The notes: generated by a model from the letters alone, not told the origin. DNA of 43,731 nt from Deltaproteobacteria bacterium (GCA_016180855.1 JACPAL010000012.1:1-43731); one strand, 5' to 3'. Shown: positions 8,811 to 17,644, counted from the first letter of the stretch. A program made the numbers and translations.

Positions 8811-10135
8811 TCCGATTTTCCTCCCATCCCTGGAAGATATCCCTTAACCCTCTCATGAACCTCTTGAAGAGAGGACTCACGCCCTTCCTCAATCTCCCAG
8901 ATAGAGACGATCGGAAAGATCTTGGTAAAGATCATATAAAGCAGAATAAAGGCAGCGAAGCAGCCGGCGGTAATGGCGAATTCAACTAACGTCGGATGAT
9001 AGATCCCCCTCACGTAAGGAAGACGCGGGTTGACGAGTGATGGGACGACGATCGTAAAACGCTCCAACCACATTCCGATCGTCACGGCGATTGAGGCAAT
9101 GACCGTTCCACGCACCGTCCGTGTCTTGCGGTTTGCCAGGATCACAAACGGAATGACAAAGCAACAGCCGACCATCATCCAGAAATAAAAGGCGTAAGGA
9201 CCGGACATCTTGGAGCGGAAAATTTCCATCTCCAGCGGTTCATTGCCATAGAAGACAGTCAGATACTCGCTGAATGTAAAATAAAACCAGAGGAGCGACA
9301 TGACAAGCAGGAGAATGCCGAGATAATTAAAGTGGATCTCCTTTAAGTATTCTTCCAGGCGATAAACCTTGCGGATGATGGCCATCGCAATCATGAGGGC
9401 GGCAATCCCCGAGAAGATCGCCCCGACAACAAAGTAAGGACCAAAGATAGCGGAGTGCCACATCGGCTGGATCGTCATGGAAAAAACGTAGCTCACTACG
9501 GTGTGGACGGAGACCGCGATCGGAATCACAACGACCGCCATGATTGAAATGAGACGCTCGAGGATCCGTTTTTGTTTCGGTGTCTCTTGCCAGCCAAGCG
9601 CTAGGATCCGGTAGAACCGTTGCCATTTGACGCCGCGATCACGAAGGCGGGCGATATCCGGGATCAGGGGCAGATACAGGTAGATCGAAGAGGCGGTGAG
9701 ATAACAGGTAATGCTCGTGACATCCCAGAGAAGCGGCGAGGTAAAATGGGGGTGTTTGATCACATTCAGCATCCGATCCGGGCGCCCCAGATCGATCAGG
9801 ATATTCCCCACACCGAAAAGGAGGACCATGACCGTGATCACCTCAGCCGATCGGGTGATCGCGCGTCTCCATTCTGCCTGGGAAATCCTTAAGATCGCCG
9901 AGATGAGTGTCCCGGCATGAGAGATGCCGATGAAAAAAACAAAATTGGTGATATAGATTCCCCAATAGGTCGGTCGGGAAAGGCCGGTGACCCCAAGACC
10001 ACTGTGAAATTGCCGGAGATAGGCCAAAAATCCGATAAACCAGATGGAGAAGAGGATCGCTGCAGTAATCCAAAATCGCTTCGTGGTCTGTTCCACCGGT
10101 TTAAGGAGAATCTGGTCCTGTTCACTGACCTTCAT
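8807..10135 (-). CDS. NrfD/PsrC-type integral membrane quinone-interacting subunit
   Basis: The protein has 442 residues with about ten hydrophobic segments. The first begins near residue 20, and the last is close to the C-terminus. Features of the NrfD/PsrC/ActC/QrcD family are seen, such as RPTYWGIYITNFVFFIGISHAGTL near the N-terminus. The family sits in the membrane and exchanges electrons with menaquinone or ubiquinone. The length and helix number fit ActC/QrcD better than short PsrC. It starts immediately after the Fe-S gene stop, with GAAGGAGGAGGTG upstream, and overlaps the cytochrome gene by 4 bp. Confidence 0.9.
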   Translation of the reverse strand: MKVSEQDQILLKPVEQTTKRFWITAAILFSIWFIGFLAYLRQFHSGLGVTGLSRPTYWGIYITNFVFFIGISHAGTLISAILRISQAEWRRAITRSAEVITVMVLLFGVGNILIDLGRPDRMLNVIKHPHFTSPLLWDVTSITCYLTASSIYLYLPLIPDIARLRDRGVKWQRFYRILALGWQETPKQKRILERLISIMAVVVIPIAVSVHTVVSYVFSMTIQPMWHSAIFGPYFVVGAIFSGIAALMIAMAIIRKVYRLEEYLKEIHFNYLGILLLVMSLLWFYFTFSEYLTVFYGNEPLEMEIFRSKMSGPYAFYFWMMVGCCFVIPFVILANRKTRTVRGTVIASIAVTIGMWLERFTIVVPSLVNPRLPYVRGIYHPTLVEFAITAGCFAAFILLYMIFTKIFPIVSIWEIEEGRESSLQEVHERVKGYLPGMGGKSE

Positions 10136-10825
10136 CTAGTCACCTCCTCCTTCTGAAAGATAGATCACCTTGGGTTCCGTTCCGAGATCCTCCATGAGGC
10201 GAAACGCCCGACGACTTCGAACCAGTTTGGAGACCTCACTCTCGGGGTCATCAAGATCCCCAAAAATCATCGCTTGTGAGGGACAGACCTCCACGCAGGC
10301 GGGGATATAGTCTTCAGGGATCATCTCCCGACCCTCCACGCGGGCCTTTTCACGCCCTTTCTGGAGGCGATGGGTACAAAGGGTACATTTTTCAACGACC
10401 CCCTTGGGACGAATCGATACATCCCGATTCCGGATCGGTTTCATTTCTTCCGGCCAGACCGGTTTTTTCCAGTTAAATTCACGGACGGTATAGGGACAGG
10501 CGGTTGTGCAATACCGGCAGCCGATACAGCGCGAAAAAATCTGACCGATAATCCCTTCCTCGCTCTTGTACGTCGCACTCACGGGACAGACCTTCGTGCA
10601 AGGGGGGTTATCACAGTGGAGACACGGCAACGGAAAAAGCCTCATCCGAAAATGGGGGAAGGTCCCCTCAAAAGTTGGAAGAACACGAATCCAGTGGATG
10701 GAACGTCCTTGCTCATGGAGTTCCTGATTCGGTGGGGCCACATTATTTTCCGACTGACAGGCTACCACACAGGCCTGACAGGCGCTGCACTTGTCGAGAT
10801 CAATCACCATTCCCCATCGTGTCAT
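10136..10825 (-). CDS. 4x[4Fe-4S] ferredoxin-type subunit (PsrB/QrcC-like)
   Basis: The protein has 229 residues without a signal peptide. Four cysteine groups are visible: CSACQACVVAC, CLHCDNPPCTKVC, CIGCRYCTTAC, and CTLC paired with a later CVEVC. Together these are 16 cysteines for four cubane clusters, the standard wiring subunit of complex iron-sulfur molybdoenzymes (DmsB, PsrB, QrcC, the C-terminal part of ActB). It lies between the molybdopterin-family gene (13-bp gap) and the NrfD gene. It probably passes electrons between the membrane subunit and the periplasmic cytochromes, and would reach the periplasm by riding with its Tat-signalled partner. Confidence 0.92.
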   Translation of the reverse strand: MTRWGMVIDLDKCSACQACVVACQSENNVAPPNQELHEQGRSIHWIRVLPTFEGTFPHFRMRLFPLPCLHCDNPPCTKVCPVSATYKSEEGIIGQIFSRCIGCRYCTTACPYTVREFNWKKPVWPEEMKPIRNRDVSIRPKGVVEKCTLCTHRLQKGREKARVEGREMIPEDYIPACVEVCPSQAMIFGDLDDPESEVSKLVRSRRAFRLMEDLGTEPKVIYLSEGGGD

Positions 10826-10838
10826 ACTCGTATCCCTC

Positions 10839-13073
10839 TCATACCTTATAAACCTTTACGCGGGTCATCCGAGGCTGGGGCAATTCCGTCGATCGTGAAT
10901 CCCCTTCCTCAATATCACGTGGGTTTGCCCCAATCCCCTTGGCCCACCGTCCCATCCCCTTATGACCAAACCCGACAGGAACACCGACGGCAGCCGGGTC
11001 TATCCCTTCATAAAGTCTGGCAACTCCGCGAATCCTGCCGCTTGAGGATTCAACCCAAATTTCGTCGTTCTCATCGATCTTTAACTGATGGGCCGTTATC
11101 GGGTTCAGTTCAAACCAGGTCTTCCAGCCGATTTGAAGGTGGGAGCCGGCGATATCGGCAAGCCAGGACTGATTTGCATTTCTTCCACCGGTCATCGTCA
11201 TCAGAGGATAGCTGATCAGGGAAAAGGGGAAGTCCTTCTGAACGCCCGGAGGGATTGTCGGGAGATCCTTCAAGCCGGGGAATTCAAATCGTCCCAGGTT
11301 ATTCCGAAAGACCCGCGCCCAGTCTTCGTAAAAATAAACCGGATCCCACCATCCTCCCTTTTCTCGAAGCATTTTTTGAAACTCATCAAGATTGCCATAG
11401 GAGGGGGAACGCCAGCCACCACGAGAGAGGAAAGAAGTCCAGGTCGCCTCAAATTCGGTTCCAAACAGATCTCCCTTTTGCGATTCGAAGAGTTGTCGCA
11501 TCCTCTCCCAGAGGGCCGTCTCAAAATCCTTCCACGGGAGCGCCTTGGAGATCGGATTCCCCAAAAGGCGTGACAGTTCCAGAAGAAGATCACCGGTATG
11601 TCGTGTCTCATAGAGTGGGGGGCGCACCGGCGCTGCAAGACCGACGAGTGGAAAACCCTGTATCGTGGAGACTGGGAGATCCTGCCATCTCTCCAGATAG
11701 GTATGATCCGGCAGGACGAGATCGCAGAAGGCAGTCGTCTCATCGAGAAACGGGGAGAAACTGACGAGAAGCGGAATCTTGGCAAAAATTTCACGCAGCC
11801 TTCCCGACTGCGGATTCGAAAAAAGCGGATCGGTGTAATAAAAAAAGAGGGCCTCTAAAGGATAAGGGGTTCGGGCAGTCCATTGGAATTTCCCGTGCCC
11901 AAGTCCCTCGAGGGCAATCGCATCTCTCTCGACAGGCGGAAGTTGTCCTGTGTCGGCCTCACGCGGGATGAGGACACCACCCGGAATATTGATGCTTCCG
12001 ACGAGGGCATTCAAGGTATGAATGGCGATCTGGTCTCTTGGATCGAGTCGGGCCGAAACGGCCAAGGCCGGCTTTGTGGCAGCGAACTCACGCGCCAATC
12101 GGATGATGGTGTCGATCGGGACACCGGTCAGTTCCGAAATGATCTGATGGGAGTAGTTCTCCAGGACAAGGTTTTTGAACTGACCGAACCCGGCCGTATG
12201 CTCACCCAGGTAATAGCCATCATAGAGATCCTCCTTCAGGATGACATGGATGATCCCCAAGGCGAGCCACCCCTCGGTCCCTGGATGGATCGGGACCCAT
12301 TCATCCGCCTTGGCGGCAGTTGTTGAGAGACGGCTCTCGACCTGTATGACCCGTCCGCGATGTGCGACATTGCCACGTCGCAAATTCGCCCAACCTCGCA
12401 AATTTTCGACCGGCGAACTCGCCGCCTCCAGGAGCGGTGTTGAGAAGGAAAGGAGAAAGCGTGTCCTTTCCAGATCCCATTTCGGTTCGCTTCGAATACC
12501 GTGGGTCTTTTCGAGCGCCTCGATCGGCCCCTGCCATGGTGCAAAGCTGTTATCGAGATAATTGGGGGATCCATAAGCCTCTAAAAATCTTTCGAACAGG
12601 GTCCGCATCAGTCCGTGATAACGTCCTCCCATCACAGCAACCTTGTGGGTTTCTTTCGCTTCCCGAAGCCGTTTCAGCTCCTTGGAGACCGTTGCCAACG
12701 CCTCTTCCCAGGTGATCTTTTCCCATTTTCCTTCGCCTCTTTCGCCGACGCGCCGCATCGGGCCACGCAGCCGATCCGGATCATAAAAAGACAAGAGGCC
12801 GGCAACTCCCTTGGGGCAAAGGGTCTTGTGATTAATCGGATGGATCGAATTTCCCGTAATGGAAACCGGCCACGAGCCGATCATCCGAACACGAATACCG
12901 CAGGCGCCGGGACATTGCTGACAAACCGACGTGACCCAGCTCTCCTCCCCACGCGCGAATGCCTCCTCAATCCCGGCCAGTTCGGAGGCCGAGAGGAGGC
13001 CTGACTGCCAGGCAAAAAGAAGGAGAGAACCGATCCCCGCATCCTTCAAAAATTCTCTACGAGAAATCGTCAT
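10839..13073 (-). CDS. Molybdopterin oxidoreductase-family subunit, probably without Mo (QrcB/ActB-like)
   Basis: The protein has 744 residues. A Tat signal (SRREFLK, about residues 4-10) is followed by an N-terminal cluster motif C51-x2-C54-x3-C58 ... C86, then the molybdopterin-binding domains and a C-terminal dinucleotide-binding domain. Polysulfide- and thiosulfate-reductase relatives have a Cys (Ser or Sec in other classes) as Mo ligand a few residues after a GSPN motif. Here GSPN is at 168-171, but the following residues (YLDNSFAPWQG) contain no Cys, Ser at the right place, or Sec. That is what is known for QrcB and ActB, which lack Mo. Neighbours agree: pentaheme cytochrome, Fe-S and NrfD genes. 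A catalytic reductase cannot be fully excluded. Confidence 0.82.
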   Translation of the reverse strand: MTISRREFLKDAGIGSLLLFAWQSGLLSASELAGIEEAFARGEESWVTSVCQQCPGACGIRVRMIGSWPVSITGNSIHPINHKTLCPKGVAGLLSFYDPDRLRGPMRRVGERGEGKWEKITWEEALATVSKELKRLREAKETHKVAVMGGRYHGLMRTLFERFLEAYGSPNYLDNSFAPWQGPIEALEKTHGIRSEPKWDLERTRFLLSFSTPLLEAASSPVENLRGWANLRRGNVAHRGRVIQVESRLSTTAAKADEWVPIHPGTEGWLALGIIHVILKEDLYDGYYLGEHTAGFGQFKNLVLENYSHQIISELTGVPIDTIIRLAREFAATKPALAVSARLDPRDQIAIHTLNALVGSINIPGGVLIPREADTGQLPPVERDAIALEGLGHGKFQWTARTPYPLEALFFYYTDPLFSNPQSGRLREIFAKIPLLVSFSPFLDETTAFCDLVLPDHTYLERWQDLPVSTIQGFPLVGLAAPVRPPLYETRHTGDLLLELSRLLGNPISKALPWKDFETALWERMRQLFESQKGDLFGTEFEATWTSFLSRGGWRSPSYGNLDEFQKMLREKGGWWDPVYFYEDWARVFRNNLGRFEFPGLKDLPTIPPGVQKDFPFSLISYPLMTMTGGRNANQSWLADIAGSHLQIGWKTWFELNPITAHQLKIDENDEIWVESSSGRIRGVARLYEGIDPAAVGVPVGFGHKGMGRWAKGIGANPRDIEEGDSRSTELPQPRMTRVKVYKV

Positions 13074-13076
13074 AAG

Positions 13077-13601
13077 TCACCGATGACACGAGATACAATC
13101 CACAGAGGCTCCTTGCCTCTGATGGCACTCAAGACAGTTTTCCATTAAAAGATCCTTTGGCGCCGTCGTCGGAGGTTTGTTCCTTTCCTCCATTTTGCCG
13201 TGACACTCCTCACAGGAGACCTTTCCAAATGTGACATGTCTTTGATGCGAAAAGTAAACATGGTCTGGCATGCGCGTGAGACGACGCCAGGGGATTTTCC
13301 CCTCTTTCTCGGCATACTCGCGCACCTTGGCCTCCTCGGGTTTTTCGGAAAGAGGTGCCGCATGACACCCGAGACAGATCTCTACAGGAGGGAGGGTTGC
13401 GAAGGCTTGGGTTTCCACCCCTGTATGACAGTGGTTACACTCCAGTTTCAGCTCCGTTACGTGAAGCCTGTGATTGAAGGCAATCGGTTGCACAACCCGT
13501 TGTTTGAATCGATGCACCCCTGCCAGAATGGCGAGAAGAGCGATCAACACAATCACCACAAGAACGATCTTCCCCTTTAATTTTCTTTGACTATCAGACA
13601 T
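13077..13601 (-). CDS. Membrane-anchored pentaheme cytochrome c (ActA/QrcA-like)
   Basis: The protein has 174 residues with one N-terminal membrane helix (about residues 11-29) that appears uncleaved, then five CxxCH sites: CNHCH, CLGCH, CEECH, CLECH and CISCH. Paired FNHRLH and FSHQRH segments supply likely distal His ligands, a pattern typical of class III/c7-like domains. ActA is pentaheme and QrcA hexaheme, and either leads its operon as this gene does. It ends 3 bp before the molybdopterin-family gene. It is likely the periplasmic heme subunit that links the complex to soluble cytochromes. Confidence 0.87.
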   Translation of the reverse strand: MSDSQRKLKGKIVLVVIVLIALLAILAGVHRFKQRVVQPIAFNHRLHVTELKLECNHCHTGVETQAFATLPPVEICLGCHAAPLSEKPEEAKVREYAEKEGKIPWRRLTRMPDHVYFSHQRHVTFGKVSCEECHGKMEERNKPPTTAPKDLLMENCLECHQRQGASVDCISCHR

Positions 13602-13706
13602 TATACTTAAAAATAGTGGGCAATGGCGGGAAACAACATGACCTCACTCATCGACCTGTATGAGAGAGATCATGCCCAATACAGCAAGTGGGTCTTTATC
13701 AACCTG

Positions 13707-14027
13707 TTAGAGTCCCTTGAGGTATTGGACAACCTCGGCAATCAATCCATCATCAAGTTTTCCCTTAAAGGCGGGCATTTTTCCGCCAATGCCGTCGGTA
13801 ACGCTCTTGATGAGGTCAGCATCCACTTTGGCCTTGGTGTCGTCCGTAAGATCGAGTTGTTTCAGCTCCACCTTCATCCCTTTGACCATCGGGGCGCTCC
13901 CCTTGCCATCAATACCGTGACAGACCTTGCATTTGGCCTCGAAGGTTGCCTTCCCATCGGCAAAAGCCGAAGGGGTAACGGCGGTGAGGAACCAGAGAAT
14001 CCCAATGATCAGTGATATCTTTTGCAT
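13707..14027 (-). CDS. Small monoheme cytochrome c
   Basis: The protein has 106 residues. A Sec signal peptide (cleavage near AFA) is followed by one class I cytochrome domain with CKVCHG, and a downstream KMPAFKG whose Met is the likely sixth ligand. The ATG at 14027 has AAGGAGG upstream; a start at 14051 is in frame but has no such site. It is a candidate soluble carrier between the bc-type or Qrc-like complex and the oxidase or NxrC. An FNR-like palindrome lies about 100 bp upstream, so it may be transcribed separately from the cytochrome b cluster. Confidence 0.9.
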   Translation of the reverse strand: MQKISLIIGILWFLTAVTPSAFADGKATFEAKCKVCHGIDGKGSAPMVKGMKVELKQLDLTDDTKAKVDADLIKSVTDGIGGKMPAFKGKLDDGLIAEVVQYLKGL

Positions 14028-14124
14028 GAACCCTCCTTGGTTTGTTTTCAAACCCCTTTGTCAACAGACCGCTAAATAGAGAGCTTTTCCCGTCTTTTGA
14101 ATATGATCTTCCTCGCCTCAGGGG

Positions 14125-14138
14125 ATGATTATTATCAG
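14125..14138. promoter_or_regulatory. FNR/CRP-like palindrome upstream of cytochrome c
   Basis: ATGATTATTATCAG matches the TGAT-N4-ATCA core of FNR/CRP-family sites. Its centre is about 104 bp from the cytochrome c start. A weak -10-like TATTCA at 14103-14098 (minus strand) lies about 28.5 bp from the centre, near the position expected for a class II activated promoter. No regulator gene of this family is in the window. Confidence 0.45.
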
Positions 14139-14152
14139 GAGCACCTCTGATA

Positions 14153-14251
14153 TCAGTGATGTGTCTCAAAATAGGCGATCACGAGGAGCGATGCCAGAAA
14201 GAGGATCGAGACGATAATCATGACTCGACGTTTGGCATTGAGTGACATCAT
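14153..14251 (-). CDS. Single-helix 32-residue membrane protein
   Basis: An ATG that abuts the cytochrome b stop codon opens a 32-codon frame ending in TGA. The peptide starts with basic residues (MMSLNAKRRV), then has one clear membrane helix (about residues 10-27) and ends ETHH. GGAGG lies about 11 bp upstream. Small single-helix subunits are common in bc-type complexes, and the position directly after cytochrome b suggests such a role. It is short, so a chance frame is possible, but the topology and location favour a real gene. Confidence 0.5.
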   Translation of the reverse strand: MMSLNAKRRVMIIVSILFLASLLVIAYFETHH

Positions 14252-15307
14252 TTAAACAAGCGCCTCCCACACGGTTAAGATGATTAAGGTCACGACGGCT
14301 ATCACCCCGAGCCAGATGGAAAAATCCCGGTTTGGAAATTTTTTGGCAAGACCGCTCTCAATAAATGGCCAAAAGATGAGAAGGGCGTAGGCGGCACCGG
14401 TCCCCAACACCCCAACCTGGAGCGAGGTCAGTTTCAACCACCGAAAGGTAAAATAAAAGTACCACTCCGGCTTGATATGTTCCGGCGTCAAGAAAGGATC
14501 GGCAGGCGGCCCGAGCCGCGCGGGAAAAAACACCACCAAAAAGGTAATCAGGAGCGTGAGACACATCCCGATAATCACCTCCATCAGGAAGTGATTTGGA
14601 AAGAACGGAAAGTGCCTCTCCGGCTTTCCCTTGTCCTCTTCAAACTGAAACTCGGTCACTCCCAACAAACGAATCAGCGTGATATGAACGACTAACAGAA
14701 GCGTCAGGCCGAGCGGCAAGAGCATCGTGTGAAAGACGAAAAATCGCGTCAAGGTATTCTCCTCCACACTATCTCCACCTCGCATAAAGCGAGCCAGAAA
14801 ATCGCCAAGTAACGGCACATTCTGCGTGATGTTAGCCGCCACCGTTGCCCCCCAGTAAGAGAGCTGCTCGTAGATAAGGGAATAGCCGGTAAATCCAAAA
14901 CCGAGCGTACAACCCAAAATCAGGCAGCCAATCATCCAGTTGAGTTCGCGCGGCTTCCGATAGGCCCCCGTAAAGAAAATACGAAAGACGTGAAGGATGA
15001 CTGCAATGATCATCAGATTGGCCGCCCACTTATGGACACTCCGGATAACCCAGCCAAAGTGGATGTCGTAAGTGATCCGTTGAATGCTTGAATAGGCATG
15101 GCCCGGTTCTGGAACGTAATAGAATGTGAGCAAGATGCCTGTGACAACCTGGATCATAAAAAGGTACGCCGGCGTTCCACCGAGTGCAAACCACCAGCGC
15201 TTGAGATGGTGTGGAACCGGCTCGCTCGTCACCTTGGTAAAAAATTCACCCGGAATGGGGATCGAGACCTTCAGCCAGTCGGTTAATTTTTTGAAAATCG
15301 GTTTCAC
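14252..15307 (-). CDS. Cytochrome b of a Rieske/cytochrome b complex
   Basis: The protein has about 351 residues. It has eight or so membrane helices, the four heme-ligand histidines in the second and fourth helices (HKWAANLMIIAVILH and FFVFHTMLLP...VVH regions), a quinol-site PEW (HIKPEWYFYF), and a long second half as in full-length cytochrome b rather than split b6/subunit IV. A GTG at 15307 is chosen because GGAGGAAGA precedes it and it overlaps the preceding stop codon as GTGA. A longer ATG frame from 15412 would read through the upstream gene. It transfers electrons from quinol to the Rieske protein and the low-potential chain. Confidence 0.93.
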   Translation of the reverse strand: MKPIFKKLTDWLKVSIPIPGEFFTKVTSEPVPHHLKRWWFALGGTPAYLFMIQVVTGILLTFYYVPEPGHAYSSIQRITYDIHFGWVIRSVHKWAANLMIIAVILHVFRIFFTGAYRKPRELNWMIGCLILGCTLGFGFTGYSLIYEQLSYWGATVAANITQNVPLLGDFLARFMRGGDSVEENTLTRFFVFHTMLLPLGLTLLLVVHITLIRLLGVTEFQFEEDKGKPERHFPFFPNHFLMEVIIGMCLTLLITFLVVFFPARLGPPADPFLTPEHIKPEWYFYFTFRWLKLTSLQVGVLGTGAAYALLIFWPFIESGLAKKFPNRDFSIWLGVIAVVTLIILTVWEALV

Positions 15308-16122
15308 TCTTCCTCCAGTGATCGGTGAAGCTTGATCAAAAGGAGAATGAAGAGAATGAGAAAAAGTCCGACCAGCGATCCAATGGCCCATCTCTTCTTG
15401 ACCTTTTTCCAAAGTGCGGCCGTCTCCTGTTTCATCACCTCGAGATTGGTGAGGACCAACTCGGTTTTTTTCTCGATCTCCATCACATCAAGCGTGTGTG
15501 TCATTTGATGGAGTGCGTTGCGCTCGGCAAACAGTTTCTCTTCAAATTTGCGGACCGGCATTCCACGACGGTCAAGCTTGTGGAACGTCGATTTCATTTT
15601 TTGAAGCTCCAGCTCGGCTGAGATAAACGCCTGTTTCATTTTTCGACCGTTCTCATACGAATGACATTGCGAACAGAGCGTCTCATCGATGAGATCAAAG
15701 GAGGCCCGTTCCACATCGTGACTCTTATGGCACGTGACACAACTTGGCCCAATCCCTCGGCGAAATGCTGAATAATGAGGGCTCTTTTTGTAGTTTTCCA
15801 TGACACCGACGTGACATTTGCCACAGAAATCCGGGATTTCTTCAGGTTTTGGCGAACCGACAAATCCCTTTTCAGGATTCATCGCCAGAGCCTCGTCGTT
15901 GGGATCTCCACCATGGCACCCTTCACAGTTGTTTCCCAGCTGGGCGTGAATGCTCTTTTCCCAGAGGCTGACCGGTTGCGCCAGCTCCCCCCCCATCTCA
16001 CGATGGCAGGAGAGGCAGACGCTGACTTTTGCCGGTTCTTCAGCGAAACTCAAGTTAGGCAACAGAAGCAGGAGAACGAATATCGCCCCCCTTAATTCAA
16101 GGGGAGATATCACGAGACCCAT
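15304..16122 (-). CDS. Pentaheme cytochrome c with coiled coil and C-terminal anchor
   Basis: The protein has 272 residues. A signal peptide ends near SFA, then five CxxCH sites (CLSCH, CEGCH, CGKCH, CVTCH, CSQCH) fill the first ~135 residues. A helical, probably coiled-coil stretch follows (about 140-235), and a C-terminal membrane helix (about 243-265) anchors it, leaving a short charged tail. Multiheme cytochromes of this shape accompany Rieske/cytochrome b genes in deltaproteobacterial-type clusters and take the place of cytochrome c1. It overlaps the Rieske gene by 13 bp and cytochrome b by 4 bp, which indicates tight coupling. Confidence 0.87.
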   Translation of the reverse strand: MGLVISPLELRGAIFVLLLLLPNLSFAEEPAKVSVCLSCHREMGGELAQPVSLWEKSIHAQLGNNCEGCHGGDPNDEALAMNPEKGFVGSPKPEEIPDFCGKCHVGVMENYKKSPHYSAFRRGIGPSCVTCHKSHDVERASFDLIDETLCSQCHSYENGRKMKQAFISAELELQKMKSTFHKLDRRGMPVRKFEEKLFAERNALHQMTHTLDVMEIEKKTELVLTNLEVMKQETAALWKKVKKRWAIGSLVGLFLILFILLLIKLHRSLEEE

Positions 16123-16523
16123 ACCTCATCCTCCTTCTCTTCCAATCGAAGTCGTTCCAACCCCTTGGGCGGTGGCCCAGAGACCACGCTCCCGTTCACA
16201 TCAAACCGGGCCCCATGACAGGGGCAGAGAAACTCATTTTTCACCCCTTCCCAGGTCACAAGACAACCCAAGTGGGAACAGACCAGCGAAAAAGCGGCGT
16301 ACCCCTCGGTACCATGGATCACCACCGCCGGCCCTCCCCGGATATGAAATCGCTTCATCCCGCCGGGTGGGAGTTCGTTCTTGAGAATCTTAATGGTTTC
16401 ACCCCCCTTCTTTTTTGAAGGAGGGATCAGATAGGAAAGAACGGGATAGAGGATACTCCCGGCAAAGATTGAACCAAGGAAACCGAGCGAGATTCCCAAA
16501 AATCGGCGGCGTGTCGGTTTCAC
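16110..16523 (-). CDS. Rieske [2Fe-2S] subunit
   Basis: The protein has 137 residues with a Tat-type N-terminus (TRRRFLG) and one membrane helix. The two cluster-binding loops are CSHLGC and CPCHGA, each giving one Cys and one His ligand plus the disulfide cysteines. It is shorter than mitochondrial Rieske proteins but of usual length for bacterial ones. It overlaps the upstream multiheme gene by 4 bp. It takes one electron from quinol at the outer face of the membrane and passes it to the c-type heme partner. Confidence 0.95.
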   Translation of the reverse strand: MKPTRRRFLGISLGFLGSIFAGSILYPVLSYLIPPSKKKGGETIKILKNELPPGGMKRFHIRGGPAVVIHGTEGYAAFSLVCSHLGCLVTWEGVKNEFLCPCHGARFDVNGSVVSGPPPKGLERLRLEEKEDEVWVS

Positions 16524-17644
16524 GGTAAGATCAGGCTCCCACCCCCGAGATCGACCCTCATCTCGGTCTCCTGGATCAATCGGGGTTGATAAAGATAATA
16601 AAGTCTTGCCGAGATCTCCAAGGCTCTTTCCTGTGGAACAAAAAAGGTGAAATGTTCAATCTTTTCCTCTCCCGGTTTGAGACGGTTATCCTCCTTGACC
16701 TTAAACGCCTTGAGAAAAAGATCGGAGTCTCGCGTGATCCTGTTCCCTGCCTTGTCAACCATGATCTTCTGGTAGATTCTTTCCTCTGAAACCAATGTTG
16801 TCCCGCCGCTTGTCACCTGGAGTTGGAGGATCAGTTTTCGTGTCGGCATGCCAGTCGGAACCTTGTGCCCCGAACCGACATTCTTGAGCCTCACCACCGC
16901 ATGGACCTTATCGCCCGAACGCCTTGCCTCACCGATCGTGATCTCCACCGCCTTTTTCACCTGTTCGATCGAATGCCCCCCGACCGCCTCGTGACTATTA
17001 ATATAAACCTCTTTAACCGGTTTAACACGCAGAGGGACGGGTGACCCTTCAATCGCAGGCATATGACACGACTGACATTCCCTCCCCTCGCGGCCGAATG
17101 AACTCTCCCTCCATTCGGAATAGGTCTCAAAGATCGGGGCGCCGAGGTCGTTGGTGTACTCGTGGCAACCGGCGCAAAAGACAGATTTTTCGAAATGGGG
17201 AGCGCTCTCGATCGGGTGAAACGGTGAACTGATCCCTTTGAGAGGACCCCATTTCTTTTGGGTCAACTCTAAAACAAACGGATCTTTGGCACCCAAACGA
17301 ACCTCTCGGACCCGGTGGCAAAAATCACAGCTGACCCCCTGTTGGATCATCGGCTCTTCGATGTCCTGACCTTTGATAAGGCGCGAAAAAGGGGCATGGC
17401 AGGAGAGGCAAAGAGAGTCACTCTTTCCCCTCGTCTCCCTCGAGGTCTCAATAAAAATAGGATAAAAGATCGGGTCCGAGACGGCGTTGGCATGCATCGA
17501 TCCCTTCCATCCTTCATAGATCGCCTCATGACACTCACCGCAGACCTTGGCAGAGGTAAACCCTCTTTCCTTAAGTTTTGAAGAGCGTTCTTCCCCCCAC
17601 GAGGGAATCGCGAGGAGGAGGAGTATAACGAATAGGGGTTTCAT
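16520..17644 (-). CDS. Pentaheme c554-like periplasmic cytochrome c
   Basis: The protein has 374 residues with a Sec signal peptide (residues about 1-17). Five CxxCH sites (CGECH, CLSCH, CDFCH, CAGCH, CQSCH) occupy the first half, in the arrangement of cytochrome c554-type proteins (VCGECHEAIYEGWKGSMHA). The C-terminal half is beta-rich and heme-free. ATG at 17644 is preceded by GGAGG and overlaps the upstream decaheme stop codon as ATGA; the longer frame from 17683 is unlikely. It probably links the bc-type complex with further acceptors. A nitrogen-compound role is possible from the c554 likeness but is not shown. Confidence 0.85.
   Translation of the reverse strand: MKPLFVILLLLAIPSWGEERSSKLKERGFTSAKVCGECHEAIYEGWKGSMHANAVSDPIFYPIFIETSRETRGKSDSLCLSCHAPFSRLIKGQDIEEPMIQQGVSCDFCHRVREVRLGAKDPFVLELTQKKWGPLKGISSPFHPIESAPHFEKSVFCAGCHEYTNDLGAPIFETYSEWRESSFGREGRECQSCHMPAIEGSPVPLRVKPVKEVYINSHEAVGGHSIEQVKKAVEITIGEARRSGDKVHAVVRLKNVGSGHKVPTGMPTRKLILQLQVTSGGTTLVSEERIYQKIMVDKAGNRITRDSDLFLKAFKVKEDNRLKPGEEKIEHFTFFVPQERALEISARLYYLYQPRLIQETEMRVDLGGGSLILP

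Noticed and set aside
10370-11215. 281-codon open frame on the + strand across the Fe-S and molybdopterin-family genes
   Set aside because: It spans two well-supported genes on the other strand and has no recognisable domain.
10839-13073. A catalytic polysulfide or thiosulfate reductase
   Set aside because: The residue expected to bind Mo is missing, and the neighbours (pentaheme c, 4x[4Fe-4S], long NrfD) fit Qrc/ACIII better.
15307-15412. Extended N-terminus of cytochrome b from an ATG at 15412
   Set aside because: It would read through the end of the upstream cytochrome gene, and the GTG at 15307 has a strong ribosome-binding site with GTGA overlap.
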